Shown in pieces: positions 10,360 through 19,139 of a stretch of DNA of 64,000 nt. The stretch covers positions 4,398,501 through 4,462,500 of the forward strand of contig NZ_CP032694.1 of the NCBI RefSeq assembly GCF_003627755.1, read 5' to 3'. The stretch is from Rhizobium jaguaris (GTDB taxonomy: Bacteria; Pseudomonadota; Alphaproteobacteria; Rhizobiales; Rhizobiaceae). A program made the position numbers and the translations under genes. The notes below the pieces were generated by a model. The model had not been told where the DNA came from. It searched no databases and was given only the letters and a program-made list of their open reading frames with translations. How positions within the stretch are numbered: position 1 is the stretch's first letter; each line of letters begins with the position of its first letter.

Positions 10360-11085
10360 TCAAACGACGAATTGGCCGCCATTGGCGCTGATTGTCGATC
10401 CCGTGATGAATCCGGCGTCATCGCCGACGAGGAAGACGACGATACGGGCAATTTCTTCGGGGTCGCCCAGACGGCCGACGGGGATCTGCGGGATGATCCG
10501 TTCGTTCAAGACCTTTTCCGGCACCGCAAGCACCATCTCGGTACCAATATAGCCAGGGCAGATGGCATTGACCGTGATATTCTTGGCGGCACCCTCCTGG
10601 GCAAGCGCCTTGGTGAAGCCGAGATCGCCGGCTTTGGCGGCGGAATAATTCGCCTGACCCATCTGGCCCTTCTGGCCGTTGATCGAAGAGATATTCACGA
10701 CGCGGCCAAAGCTGCGGTCACGCATGCTCTGCCAGACATGGTGCGTCATGTTGAACAGGCCGGTGAGGTTGGTGTTGACGACCTCGTGCCATTGCTGCGG
10801 CGTCATCTTGTGGAACATGGCATCTCGGGTAATCCCGGCATTGTTGACGAGAATCTCGATCGGACCGAGTTCGTCCTTAATCGCGGCGATGCCCTTACCG
10901 CAGGCTTCGTAGTCGGACACATCCCACTTATGGACGGAAATACCCGTCACTTCATGGAAAGCCCGCGCCTTCTCGTCATTGCCGGCATAGGTTGCCGCAA
11001 CCCGGTAGCCCGCATTGCGCAACGCCATCGAAATGGCTGCTCCGATGCCGCGCGTACCCCCTGTCACCAACGCCACTCTGCTCAT
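10360..11085 (-). CDS. phaB: acetoacetyl-CoA reductase PhaB
   Basis: 241-aa short-chain dehydrogenase that reduces acetoacetyl-CoA to (R)-3-hydroxybutyryl-CoA with NADPH, the second step of polyhydroxybutyrate synthesis. It has TGGTRGIG at residues 8-15, NNAGITRD, the catalytic Ser region NISSINGQKGQMGQANYSAA and the YSAAK Tyr/Lys pair, plus the PhaB-typical NAICPGYIGTEMV. ATG at 11085 follows GGGGAG; the longer frame to 11124 is not needed. It lies downstream of phaA in the same direction, with a 236-bp gap containing a RIME repeat. Confidence 0.95.
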   Translation of the reverse strand: MSRVALVTGGTRGIGAAISMALRNAGYRVAATYAGNDEKARAFHEVTGISVHKWDVSDYEACGKGIAAIKDELGPIEILVNNAGITRDAMFHKMTPQQWHEVVNTNLTGLFNMTHHVWQSMRDRSFGRVVNISSINGQKGQMGQANYSAAKAGDLGFTKALAQEGAAKNITVNAICPGYIGTEMVLAVPEKVLNERIIPQIPVGRLGDPEEIARIVVFLVGDDAGFITGSTISANGGQFVV

Positions 11086-11215
11086 ATTCCACTCCCCTCT
11101 GTTATCGCCAAAGCGGATCAGCACTCTCGAATCGCTTGATCCTTCTCTCGCTATTTACTTTAGCACGACCTTATTAAAAACCATCTCGTACCATTTTGGG
11201 GACGGAGCGAAGCGC

Positions 11216-11328
11216 CCTAGAGCGCTGTGCGTTCACTTGAACGCACAAAGATCGCTCCAGCCTTTTGAATCCAGAGCATCTTGTCCGCTTTTCAGGTGAT
11301 CCCACCTGAAAGCGGAATGCTTTAGAGC
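11216..11328. repeat. RIME-like intergenic mosaic element
   Basis: About 110 bp with two palindromes: GTGCGTTC-N4-GAACGCAC (11227-11246) and a longer one at 11285-11315 (CCGCTTTTCAGGTG / CACCTGAAAGCGG), bounded by AGAGCGC motifs. This matches the Rhizobium intergenic mosaic element (RIME1) that I know from rhizobial genomes. Its left-reading end runs into the last codons of phaA. Confidence 0.8.
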
Positions 11329-12503
11329 GCTTCGAAACACATAGCGACGCCCATGCCGCCGCCGATACAGAGCGTGGCGAGGCCCTTCTTGGCGCCGCGG
11401 CGCTTCATCTCGAACAACAGCGTGTTGAGGATGCGGGCGCCGGAAGCGCCGATCGGGTGGCCGATGGCGATGGCGCCGCCGTTGACGTTGACAACAGACG
11501 TATCCCAGCCGAGGTCCTTGTTGACGGCGCAGGCCTGCGCGGCAAAGGCTTCATTGGCCTCGATGAGGTCGAGATCGCCGACGGACCAGCCCGCCTTTTC
11601 CAGCGCCTTGCGCGAGGCCGGGATCGGGCCTGTACCCATGATCTGCGGGTCGACGCCGGCGGTTGCCCAGGAAACGATGCGGGCGAGCGGCTGAATGCCT
11701 CGGCGCGAAGCTTCAGCCTCGGTCATCAGCACGGTAGCCGCCGCGCCGTCATTAAGGCCGGAAGCATTGCCCGCCGTCACCGTCCCTTCCTTGTCGAAGG
11801 CGGGGCGCAGCTTGGTCATGCCGTCCAGCGTCGCACCGTGACGGATGAATTCATCGGCGTCGACACTGACGTCGCCCTTGCGGGTCTTGACGATGAACGG
11901 CACGATCTCGTCCTTGAAGCGGCCGGCGAGCTGGGCGGCTTCGGCCTTGTTTTGCGAGGAAACGGCGAACTGATCCTGGTCGTCGCGCGAAAGCTGCCAC
12001 TGACGGGCGATGTTTTCCGCCGTGATGCCCATGTGATAGCCGTAGAAGGCGTCCGTCAGGCCGTCCTTGATCATCGTGTCGATCATCTTCATGTCGCCCA
12101 TCTTTGTACCGCCGCGAAGATGCGCAGCATGGGGGGCCATGGACATGGATTCCTGGCCGCCGGCGACGATGATCTTCGCATCGCCAGAAGCGATCTGCTG
12201 CATGCCGAGCGCAACGGCGCGCAAGCCGGAACCGCAGAGCTGATTGACGCCCCAAGCGGTGGCCTCCTGCGGAACGCCGGCCTTCATGGCGGCCTGGCGA
12301 GCCGGATTCTGCCCTTCGCCGGCCTGCAACACCTGACCGAGGATCACCTCGTCGACTTCCCTGGCCTCGACACCAGCGCGCTCCAACGCGCCCTTGATCG
12401 CAGCCGCGCCGAGCTCATGAGCCGGAATGGTCGCAAAGGCGCCGTTAAAGGAACCGACAGCAGTGCGAGCTGCACTGGCGACGACGATGGATGGATTGCT
12501 CAT
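11322..12503 (-). CDS. phaA: acetyl-CoA C-acetyltransferase PhaA
   Basis: 393-aa thiolase that condenses two acetyl-CoA into acetoacetyl-CoA, the first step of polyhydroxybutyrate synthesis. The acylated cysteine is in [11 protein letters not shown] (about residue 89), the active-site His in [12 protein letters not shown], and the second Cys in [13 protein letters not shown] at 12503 has a strong GAGGAGG site. The final codons (FEAL) and stop lie inside the end of the RIME repeat, so the C-terminus may have been remodelled by that insertion. phaA and phaB form an operon; phaR is divergent across a 239-bp promoter region. Confidence 0.95.
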   Translation of the reverse strand: MSNPSIVVASAARTAVGSFNGAFATIPAHELGAAAIKGALERAGVEAREVDEVILGQVLQAGEGQNPARQAAMKAGVPQEATAWGVNQLCGSGLRAVALGMQQIASGDAKIIVAGGQESMSMAPHAAHLRGGTKMGDMKMIDTMIKDGLTDAFYGYHMGITAENIARQWQLSRDDQDQFAVSSQNKAEAAQLAGRFKDEIVPFIVKTRKGDVSVDADEFIRHGATLDGMTKLRPAFDKEGTVTAGNASGLNDGAAATVLMTEAEASRRGIQPLARIVSWATAGVDPQIMGTGPIPASRKALEKAGWSVGDLDLIEANEAFAAQACAVNKDLGWDTSVVNVNGGAIAIGHPIGASGARILNTLLFEMKRRGAKKGLATLCIGGGMGVAMCFEAL

Positions 12504-12742
12504 GGAAGCCTCCTCAAAGGTTGAACATATATAAGCCGAAACTGTCAAAGCTTTGCGCCCGAGTCAAACGACAAGAATTTTGGTCTTCCAGATTTCACGA
12601 AGTCGTCATCACCCGGCAAAAAATACAATCAAAGGAAAGGGCTTGCCGCATCGCACAAACCGATTGTCACCAAGCTTCTTTTGCGTCTACACTTGGCAGT
12701 GGAGGAGTTTCCATACAATCAGACGGGGCCAGGAGACTGATA

Positions 12743-13315
12743 ATGGCAAAAAATGAGGGCCAGATCGTAATCAAGAAATATGCCAACCGCCGCCTATACA
12801 ATACCGGCACCAGCACATACGTGACGTTGGATGACTTGGCGGAGATGGTAAAAAAGGGAGAGGAATTTATCGTCCAGGATGCGAAAAGCGGTGAGGAGAT
12901 CACGCATTCGGTGCTGACGCAGATCATTTTCGAACAGGAATCGAAGACCGGAAATACGTTGCTGCCGATTTCGTTCCTGAGGCAACTGATCACCTATTAC
13001 GGCGATCAGATGCAGATGGTCGTGCCGAGCTTCCTCGAACACTCCATGCGCGCCTTTACCGAGCAGCAGACGCAGATGCGCGAGCAGATCAATCGCGCCT
13101 TTGGCGAAACGCCGCTCGGCAAGAACCTGCAACTGCCGATCCAGATGGTCGAGGAACAGGTCCGTCGCAATACCGAAATGTTCCAGCAGGCCATGCAGAT
13201 GTTCTCGCCCTTCATGAAACCGCCGGCGAAAGAAAGCCGCAAGGCGGAGGCAAAGGACATCGACGAGCTGAAAGAACAGCTCCGCGCGATGCAGAACAAG
13301 CTGGATAGTTTGTGA
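12743..13315 (+). CDS. phaR: polyhydroxyalkanoate synthesis repressor PhaR
   Basis: 190-aa DNA- and PHB-binding regulator (AniA in Sinorhizobium) that represses phasin and other PHB or carbon-flow genes. The N-terminal PHB/PHA accumulation regulator domain is clear (VIKKYANRRLYNTGTSTYVT at residues 9-28, then LDDLAEMVKKGEEF), followed by a helical C-terminal domain and a coiled coil at the end (DIDELKEQLRAMQNKLDSL). ATG at 12743 follows AGGAG. The open frame continues far upstream (12491) into phaA regulatory DNA and is not translated. The IS element lies 25 bp past the stop. Confidence 0.93.
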   Translation: MAKNEGQIVIKKYANRRLYNTGTSTYVTLDDLAEMVKKGEEFIVQDAKSGEEITHSVLTQIIFEQESKTGNTLLPISFLRQLITYYGDQMQMVVPSFLEHSMRAFTEQQTQMREQINRAFGETPLGKNLQLPIQMVEEQVRRNTEMFQQAMQMFSPFMKPPAKESRKAEAKDIDELKEQLRAMQNKLDSL

Positions 13316-13329
13316 GCATCTCACCCTCT

Positions 13330-13340
13330 CCCCAGCGAGG
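13330..13340. repeat. IS target-site duplication, left copy
   Basis: CCCCAGCGAGG, identical to 14760-14770. Eleven bp fits the 9-12 bp usual for the IS4 family. Confidence 0.85.
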
Positions 13341-14759
13341 CTATTAGATTCACACATAGTCGCAAGCGGAGAGGAGAAGGGATACGCCGCGCTTGGCTGC
13401 TTGGAACTGTTGCCAGCCGTCGAGCATGACGATTGGGCCCGGCTTGCCGTAGTAGCCGGTCCAACCGCCGAGGCGGGCGCAGACCCAGGCGGCATAGGCC
13501 AGCGAGCCTTTGGGATGAGGGTTCTTCTGTCTGGCGGTCGTGCCCTCCAGCTTGGCGCTGAAGGCTTCCAGAAGCGGCCGGTCGCTCGGCTCGAAGGCGT
13601 CTTCGATGGGGCGCAAGGCGCCGCCCGGAGGAGCGCCGTCGCGCGAATGCACCAGTTGCTGCACAATCACGGCCGCGACGAAGGCGGCCATCACTAGATT
13701 GCTCAGCGGCACCTCGTCCTCGATGCGCAGGGCTTCGATATCAAAGCCCTGCGTCTTCAGGGTGCGGAACAATTGCTCGATTGCCCAGCGGCGGCGATAA
13801 AGGGCGATGACCGCCGCCGCCTGGCCTGCATCCGACACCTCGTAGGTTGTCAGCAGCCGCCAATGGATCGGCGTCTCGCCCGGCGGCGGTGCGCCCTCGC
13901 GCACATCCACCAGAAAGAGGCGCACACCATCCGGGACGTTGTTGTAGATGCCATTCTTCGGGCGCGGCAATGTCACCGCACTGAAGCGGATCGCCAACTG
14001 CGCGTCGCGCTCTTTGCGGCCCGGCTTGGCCGGCAGCGTGAAGGCCAGGCTTGCCGCAACCGGCAAGGCGTCCGCCATGGCCAACAGCGACGGCTGGTCC
14101 TTACCGAAGCTGCGATCCCAAGCCATCCGGATGACGAGATCGACATTGGCGGGCCGTCGGGTGAAGGCCTCGTAGATATCGCTTTCGCGGTCGGCGATGA
14201 CGGTGATGTGGCGCGCGGCCGCGCAAACCTGCGCGGCGCGGTCGGCGCCCTCCAGCCAGCGATAGCTTTCCTTCTCCTCGATCGGACGCGCGCGCTGCGT
14301 GCCGCGCTTGCCTTTGTCGCGGCTTAAAAACTGCCCATGGATCGCGCCGATGATCGCGCCATCATCCGCATCGACCCCGATCATCGCATGCAGGTAAAGA
14401 CCGCCACCGCCGCCGGAGCGCACCACCGTCGTATCCTGAATGGCCAAGATATGCCGATCCGCGCAACGGCTGGCCGTGCGCAACGCCGCCGCATCGATCA
14501 TCGCCTGCGGATCAACCGCATCATTGCGCAAAAACCGGCTCAAGCGGATCTCTCCAGCCCGATTGCCGCCGAGCTTGCGCACCCGCATCCCCCGGCCAGC
14601 CGTCTCAACAAGGCGCTCCAGCAAGAACACCCCCCTTTTTCCAAGCGACGGTCGCCAAACCGTCCCAGGCTCAAATCACCCATCGCTTAATTCTCCTGCT
14701 TTTTGCAGAAGAATCAGAACTCCACTCCATAGGCAATTCTAAATGTGTGAATGCCATAG
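13341..14759 (-). mobile_element. IS4-family insertion sequence, 1419 bp
   Basis: Element bounded by imperfect terminal inverted repeats: CTATTAGATTCACACAT at 13341-13357 and, reading inward from 14759, CTATGGCATTCACACAT (14 of 17 match). It is flanked by perfect 11-bp duplications. It carries one transposase gene on the minus strand whose stop codon lies inside the left repeat. Joining the flanks restores a CCCTCTCC-AGCG-type palindrome, so the element landed in the loop of a repeat hairpin just after phaR. Confidence 0.9.
13350..14630 (-). CDS. IS4-family transposase, N-terminus possibly frameshifted
   Basis: 426-aa DDE transposase: first Asp in AIQDTTVV, second in VIADRESDIYEAF, and the IS4 signature YRRRWAIEQLFRTLK (Y-2-R-3-E-6-K). 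The uninterrupted frame starts at a GTG at 14630. An ATG at 14683 in another frame encodes MGDLSLGRFGDRRLEKGG, which is the usual IS4 N-terminus (GDxRLxxR). The two join by a -1 shift at the run C6T5 (14630-14640; A5G6 in the coding strand). This is either an inactivating indel in a homopolymer, a programmed frameshift, or a sequencing error. Confidence 0.85.
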   Translation of the reverse strand: MFLLERLVETAGRGMRVRKLGGNRAGEIRLSRFLRNDAVDPQAMIDAAALRTASRCADRHILAIQDTTVVRSGGGGGLYLHAMIGVDADDGAIIGAIHGQFLSRDKGKRGTQRARPIEEKESYRWLEGADRAAQVCAAARHITVIADRESDIYEAFTRRPANVDLVIRMAWDRSFGKDQPSLLAMADALPVAASLAFTLPAKPGRKERDAQLAIRFSAVTLPRPKNGIYNNVPDGVRLFLVDVREGAPPPGETPIHWRLLTTYEVSDAGQAAAVIALYRRRWAIEQLFRTLKTQGFDIEALRIEDEVPLSNLVMAAFVAAVIVQQLVHSRDGAPPGGALRPIEDAFEPSDRPLLEAFSAKLEGTTARQKNPHPKGSLAYAAWVCARLGGWTGYYGKPGPIVMLDGWQQFQAAKRGVSLLLSACDYV

Positions 14760-14770
14760 CCCCAGCGAGG
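14760..14770. repeat. IS target-site duplication, right copy
   Basis: CCCCAGCGAGG, identical to the left copy; followed by GAGAGGGGG, the other arm of the interrupted palindrome. Confidence 0.85.
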
Positions 14771-14804
14771 AGAGGGGGCATCCTAAATCCGTGCTCCGCA
14801 CAAC

Positions 14805-14826
14805 CTTCTCCCCGCTGGGGAGAGGG
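14805..14826 (-). terminator. palindromic repeat acting as probable terminator
   Basis: CTTCTCCCC-GC-TGGGGAGAGGG hairpin just past the stop of the membrane protein at 14836; same family as the palindrome hit by the IS element 35 bp away. On the minus strand it is followed only by mixed sequence, so termination would be inefficient. Confidence 0.5.
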
Positions 14827-14835
14827 TAAAAAGCC

Positions 14836-15249
14836 TTATAGCCCGATCGAAACATCCCGCCCGGCCGAGCGGATCGAAATGGTGAATCCGCCGATGACGT
14901 CGATGAAGGCGATGGTCATCAGAACGAAAAACGTCTGCGTCGCCGCATCCTTGACCAGCAGGAATTCGACCAGATAGGCGATGAACACCAGCATCGACAG
15001 CATGTGATTGAGCAGCGAGCCAGAACCGTTGCGCGTCGCCTTCAGTATTTCGAAAAACAGCATGACCAGCGCGATGACGATGAAGAAATCGCCGAGCTGC
15101 AGCGTCCATGTCGCGCTCGAAAGCATGGCGAGCGTAAGCAAGACATCGTTGAGGGAAGCGATGCCGCCGGCGCCCATCAGACCCAACGTCGCCAGATTAT
15201 AGAGCACGAGGGGAACGATCATCAGCGGGAAGGCAACAACCATAATCAA
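14836..15249 (-). CDS. conserved four-helix membrane protein, function unknown
   Basis: 137-aa protein with four hydrophobic segments (about residues 3-25, 33-52, 55-68 plus 80-98, 104-122), few charged residues and a short C-terminal tail. The frame opens with TTG at 15249, which has GAAGAGA at a good distance; an ATG at 15243 is the alternative. It lies between rpmF and phaR as an apparently single gene downstream of the rpmF terminator. I do not recognise a functional family. Confidence 0.7.
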   Translation of the reverse strand: MIMVVAFPLMIVPLVLYNLATLGLMGAGGIASLNDVLLTLAMLSSATWTLQLGDFFIVIALVMLFFEILKATRNGSGSLLNHMLSMLVFIAYLVEFLLVKDAATQTFFVLMTIAFIDVIGGFTISIRSAGRDVSIGL

Positions 15250-15351
15250 GAAAATCTCTTCGAAATTGAAGTCGCCGCGAGTTTTACCGCAAAGGGTCTG
15301 AAGTGCGAAGCAGTTTTCGGGCGCGAGCCAGCAGAACCAAAATGCGCAAAC

Positions 15352-15380
15352 AGAAAAAGGCCGGCGAAACGCCAGCCTTT
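15352..15380 (-). terminator. rpmF intrinsic terminator
   Basis: 11-bp stem (AAAGGCTGGCG / CGCCGGCCTTT on the minus strand, one wobble pair) with a 3-nt loop and T-rich tail, 28 bp past the rpmF stop. Confidence 0.75.
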
Positions 15381-15408
15381 GAATCTCAACTCCAAGGGAG
15401 CGCTAGAA

Positions 15409-15594
15409 TTATGCGCTTTCCTTCGGCGTCAGAACCTGACGGCCGCGATACATGCCGGTCTTCAGATCGATATGATGCGGGCGACGCAGTTCGCCGGAGT
15501 TCTTGTCTTCGACATAGGTCGGAGCCTTGAGCGCATCAGCCGAGCGGCGCATACCGCGCTTGGACGGGCTCGTTTTTCTCTTCGGTACAGCCAT
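15409..15594 (-). CDS. rpmF: 50S ribosomal protein L32
   Basis: 61-aa ribosomal protein: [20 protein letters not shown] at the start, then [17 protein letters not shown], the alphaproteobacterial L32 form without zinc cysteines. ATG at 15594 follows GGAG. An intrinsic terminator follows. A 179-bp gap separates it from the upstream GST gene. Confidence 0.97.
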
Positions 15595-15773
15595 TCTCGT
15601 TACTCCACTTTGCGGACGAAACATATCAGCGGCCAGCCAGGCGGCCGAAACAGATATGCATCAATTTCGGAAATTGGGCGGGCTTATACATGGCTAAAGG
15701 GACTTTGACCAGTCCCTTCCCGCATTTTTTGCCCGCACCACCTGATTCGGATCGATGGAAGCCGAATCAGTGA

Positions 15774-16421
15774 TCAGGCTTCGTCTTCCGGCACGATCCA
15801 CGGCTCCTCACGTGCGGCTTTTTCCCATTTCTGCCAGGCGGGCAGTGCTTTCATCGCAGCCATGTAGTCCAGCGTGTCGGCGGCGCTGACGAGATCATAA
15901 ACCTCAAGACGGTTGACGACCGGCGCAAACATCGCATCGGCACCGGAGAAAGCGCCAAACAGGAAGGGACCGCCGGAATGGGCGCGCATCTCGCGCCAGA
16001 TCGTCTCGATGCGCGCAACATCGTCCATGACACCCTCGGGCAGATCGAGCCGGCTGACGGGACGACGGATGTTCATCGGGCAGGCATTGCGAAGCGCGCG
16101 GAAGCCCGCCAGCATCTCCATCGAGATCGAGCGCGCCGTGGCGCGCGCCTGCCGATCCCTGGGCCAAAGGCCGGCATCCGGGAAAAGCTCGGCCGCATAT
16201 TCGATAATGGCGAGCGATTCCCAGACCTTGAAGCCGTCATGGACCAGCATCGGCACCTTGCCCGTCGGCGAAACCTCGCGGATGCGCGGATTGCCGGCCG
16301 GAAAATCGAAGGGGATCAGCACCTCTTCGAAAGAGATGCCGCAACCCTCCAAGGCAATCCATGGCCGAAAGGACCAGGAGGAATAATTCTTGTTTCCGAT
16401 ATAGAGGGTCAGCTTGTCCAT
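15774..16421 (-). CDS. glutathione S-transferase family protein
   Basis: 215-aa GST. The N-terminal thioredoxin-like domain begins LYIGNKNYSSWSFRPW, a subgroup with the NYSSWS loop holding the putative catalytic Ser, and continues to the cis-Pro region GKVPMLVHDG and ESLAIIEY. The C-terminal helical domain ends in WEKAAREEPWIVPEDEA. The ATG has GAAGGA 6 nt upstream. It starts 12 bp after the stop of the DUF1868 gene, so the two are cotranscribed. The substrate is not predictable. Confidence 0.9.
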   Translation of the reverse strand: MDKLTLYIGNKNYSSWSFRPWIALEGCGISFEEVLIPFDFPAGNPRIREVSPTGKVPMLVHDGFKVWESLAIIEYAAELFPDAGLWPRDRQARATARSISMEMLAGFRALRNACPMNIRRPVSRLDLPEGVMDDVARIETIWREMRAHSGGPFLFGAFSGADAMFAPVVNRLEVYDLVSAADTLDYMAAMKALPAWQKWEKAAREEPWIVPEDEA

Positions 16422-16433
16422 GGTTTGTCCTTC

Positions 16434-17156
16434 TTATTTTTGGAACTCGAATACCAGAAGTTCCTCGAAATGATTCATGTCGTCGAACGAACAAAAGGCC
16501 GGCGGTCGCAGCTCGATAACCGGCACCGCAGCGCGGACATCGGCGGCAACCTGGTCCAGCATCGCCTGCCAGCGCGGCAGCGCCTCATCAACCAGCCGCT
16601 CGATGACATAGGCGAAGGTGATGTGGAACGGATAGACGTCGTGGTCGGGATGGCGATAGCCGAGAAGATCGGCAAGGGCATTGCGCCACTCCCGCATCAC
16701 CTTCCGATCCGTCTCGGTCGCGCCGTCCACCAGCAGGCCGCTCGGCCGCGCACGCGTCACCGCCACCTTGAACGGATCGTGCGTGGAAAAGGCCTTCAAA
16801 CGCTCGCCCATGATCTCCGTCATCTCATCGACCGGTGCATCGAGCGCGATATCGGCCGGCCAATAAGGCCGCGTGCGGCGATATTCGATAATACCCTGAA
16901 ACAGCGTCATATGCAGGCTGGAAATCGGCGTGAAGGTGAATTGCGAGGCTTCCGGCATCGCCAGAAATTTCTCCCGTGCCGCCACAACGGCGCGCTGCGT
17001 CTCAGAACCTTCCACCACATGGCAGACGATCGTATTGCCCGGCTCGTATTGAAAATTGCCCGAGAGGTCGTAGCGCGTACCGAGATGAACGGGCGGTTCC
17101 GGATGACGGCTCTTGGAATATTTCAGCAGTTCGGGCGAGAAGGCATCGATGCTCAT
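16434..17156 (-). CDS. DUF1868 protein, 2H phosphoesterase-like
   Basis: 240-aa protein carrying two H-x-T/S-type motifs, SLHMTLFQG and PFHITFAYV, about 100 residues apart, the hallmark of the 2H phosphoesterase / RNA ligase-like fold, with a conserved N-terminus (HLGTRYDLSGNFQYEPGNTI). It probably hydrolyses a cyclic phosphodiester of RNA or a nucleotide; the substrate is unknown. ATG at 17156 is used; a GTG at 17186 is an alternative. It forms a two-gene unit with the GST. Confidence 0.82.
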   Translation of the reverse strand: MSIDAFSPELLKYSKSRHPEPPVHLGTRYDLSGNFQYEPGNTIVCHVVEGSETQRAVVAAREKFLAMPEASQFTFTPISSLHMTLFQGIIEYRRTRPYWPADIALDAPVDEMTEIMGERLKAFSTHDPFKVAVTRARPSGLLVDGATETDRKVMREWRNALADLLGYRHPDHDVYPFHITFAYVIERLVDEALPRWQAMLDQVAADVRAAVPVIELRPPAFCSFDDMNHFEELLVFEFQK

Positions 17157-17251
17157 GGGCAGGTCCGGTTTTGGTTGGCAGATCACCCGCCCTTACGTCA
17201 CATGCAAGAATGCCAGATGACGGTTACCGGATCGAACGACAAGTTCTGATA

Positions 17252-18013
17252 TCAATCATAAAGGCATTTGATGTACTCGCCGGAATTCTTCGCCCGCCGC
17301 TGGATCAGCGACGCGAGCTGGCGCAGTCCGCGCCCCGGTCTGCTGGCCACCCTGTCGATCGGATTGGGCAAGGAGACGGCGAGAAGGGCGGCCTGGCGGC
17401 CTGTCAATTTCGAGGCCGGCACCTTGAAATGATAACGCGCCGCCGCCTCTATGCCGTAGATGCCCGGTCCCCATTCGGCGATGTTCAGATAGATTTCCAT
17501 CATCCTCCGTTTCGACCAGACGGACGAGGAGAAAACGGCGAGCGGCAGTTCCAGCGCCTTGCGCACGAAGGAGCGGCTGTTCCAGAGGAAAAGATTCTTC
17601 ACGGTCTGCATCGGGATCGTGCTGCCACCGCGCGTGGACTCGCCCCGCAGCGTCTCCTGCACAAGCATGCGCATCTCGCCCCAGTCGACACCACCGTGAA
17701 AACAGAATTGCCCGTCCTCGGAAACCATGACCGACTGCACCAACACCGGTGCTATATCGTCGAAGGAAACCCATCGCCGATCATATCCCCGAAGCATGAT
17801 GGCATCGCGCAACATTAGGGTCGAAATCGGATGGATGAACGGCAGCGCATAGAGGAGGATGAGGAAATAGGGCAGCAGCAGCAAGCCGATGAGGACAAGG
17901 ACGATACGCTGCCAGAGCGGACGGCCCTTGAAGCGCGCAAGTCGGCCCGGCCGTCGCGGCATCTCGGCTTCTTCCTCGCTGTCCGTCGGAATGTCCAATT
18001 GTTGAAGGTCCAC
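17252..18013 (-). CDS. mtgA: monofunctional peptidoglycan glycosyltransferase MtgA
   Basis: 253-aa family-51 glycosyltransferase that polymerises lipid II glycan chains at the inner membrane. One N-terminal membrane anchor ([20 protein letters not shown]); the catalytic Glu is in [16 protein letters not shown], followed by [17 protein letters not shown] and [17 protein letters not shown] at 18013 with GGAG six bases upstream is chosen. The open frame reaches 18298, but this would overlap the divergent ispA start and lacks homologous sequence. No transpeptidase domain, as expected. Confidence 0.92.
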   Translation of the reverse strand: MDLQQLDIPTDSEEEAEMPRRPGRLARFKGRPLWQRIVLVLIGLLLLPYFLILLYALPFIHPISTLMLRDAIMLRGYDRRWVSFDDIAPVLVQSVMVSEDGQFCFHGGVDWGEMRMLVQETLRGESTRGGSTIPMQTVKNLFLWNSRSFVRKALELPLAVFSSSVWSKRRMMEIYLNIAEWGPGIYGIEAAARYHFKVPASKLTGRQAALLAVSLPNPIDRVASRPGRGLRQLASLIQRRAKNSGEYIKCLYD

Positions 18014-18179
18014 CGTTTCTCCACCCCGGAGCACTCTTCGCGTGTCCGGGGGACGCGCCAAGAATACTGCAAGTGTCATACCGTCTACACAGAGCGATGA
18101 CCAGAGTGCGCCGAGATTCCCACCCCGGCGGTTGACAATTCTCGTTGCCAGCGACCGGCACTCATGCCAAACAGCGGCC

Positions 18180-19094
18180 ATGGACAGCACCACTTCTTCC
18201 TTTGAACATCGCCTCAGGGACAACGCCGGCAAAGTCGAGGCTGTCCTGAGTGGGCTTCTTGCCGACGCCTGCCTGAACGGCGAAATCGTTCGCCCCACGC
18301 GTTTGCTCGAAGCGATGCGTCATGGTGTGCTGAACGGCGGCAAGCGGCTGAGGCCGTTTCTGGTGATGGAGACTGCAGCGCTTCTCGGTGGCAACGATGA
18401 CGCGGCGCTGCGCATCGGCGCGGCACTCGAATGCGTGCATTGCTATTCGCTGGTGCATGACGACCTGCCGGCCATGGACGACGACGACCTGCGCCGAGGG
18501 CAGCCGACCGTGCATGTCGCCTTTGACTATGCGACGGCGATCCTCGCCGGCGACAGCCTGCTGACCTACGCCTTCGACATCATCGCCGCGCCGGAAACCG
18601 ACCTGCCGGCTGAGAGAAAGATCGAACTCGTGCTGGCACTGTCGCGCGCGGCCGGTATCGGCGGCATGGCCGGCGGCCAGGCCCTCGATCTTGCGGCTGA
18701 AAAAGAGGCTCCGGACGAGCACGGCATCACCATGCTGCAGGCGATGAAGACCGGTGCACTGATCCGATTTGCCTGCGAAGCCGGCGCCATCGTTGCCGGC
18801 GCCTCAGCTGAGGATTGTCAGCGGCTGCGTCTCTTCGGTGAAAAGATCGGCCTCGCCTTCCAGCTCGCCGACGATCTTCTCGACCTGACTGCCGATACTG
18901 CTACCATGGGCAAGGCTACCGGCAAGGACGCCGCCCGCGGCAAGGGAACATTGGTCGCGCTGCACGGCCAGGCCTGGGCGGAAGCCACACTTGCCCGCCT
19001 GGTCACGGAAGCCTCGGAACTGCTGTCTCCCTACCGAGAGAAAGCGACTATCCTGATCGAGACGGCCCAGTTCGTGGCGAACCGCAAGAGCTGA
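18180..19094 (+). CDS. ispA: polyprenyl synthetase, probably farnesyl diphosphate synthase IspA
   Basis: 304-aa prenyltransferase that condenses isopentenyl diphosphate with allylic diphosphates, supplying precursors for undecaprenyl phosphate, quinones and hopanoids. First aspartate-rich motif [10 protein letters not shown] (about residue 94), second DDLLD (about 230), and GGKRLRP for substrate binding. The ATG at 18180 gives the normal family length; the frame extends upstream to 18042. It is divergent from mtgA. With ispG 3.5 kb away, two isoprenoid genes lie in the window but not in one operon. Confidence 0.92.
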   Translation: MDSTTSSFEHRLRDNAGKVEAVLSGLLADACLNGEIVRPTRLLEAMRHGVLNGGKRLRPFLVMETAALLGGNDDAALRIGAALECVHCYSLVHDDLPAMDDDDLRRGQPTVHVAFDYATAILAGDSLLTYAFDIIAAPETDLPAERKIELVLALSRAAGIGGMAGGQALDLAAEKEAPDEHGITMLQAMKTGALIRFACEAGAIVAGASAEDCQRLRLFGEKIGLAFQLADDLLDLTADTATMGKATGKDAARGKGTLVALHGQAWAEATLARLVTEASELLSPYREKATILIETAQFVANRKS

Positions 19095-19139
19095 ATTCTT
19101 TCGTGCAGAGAGGATATGTGGACGGGCGAGGTTGTCACC

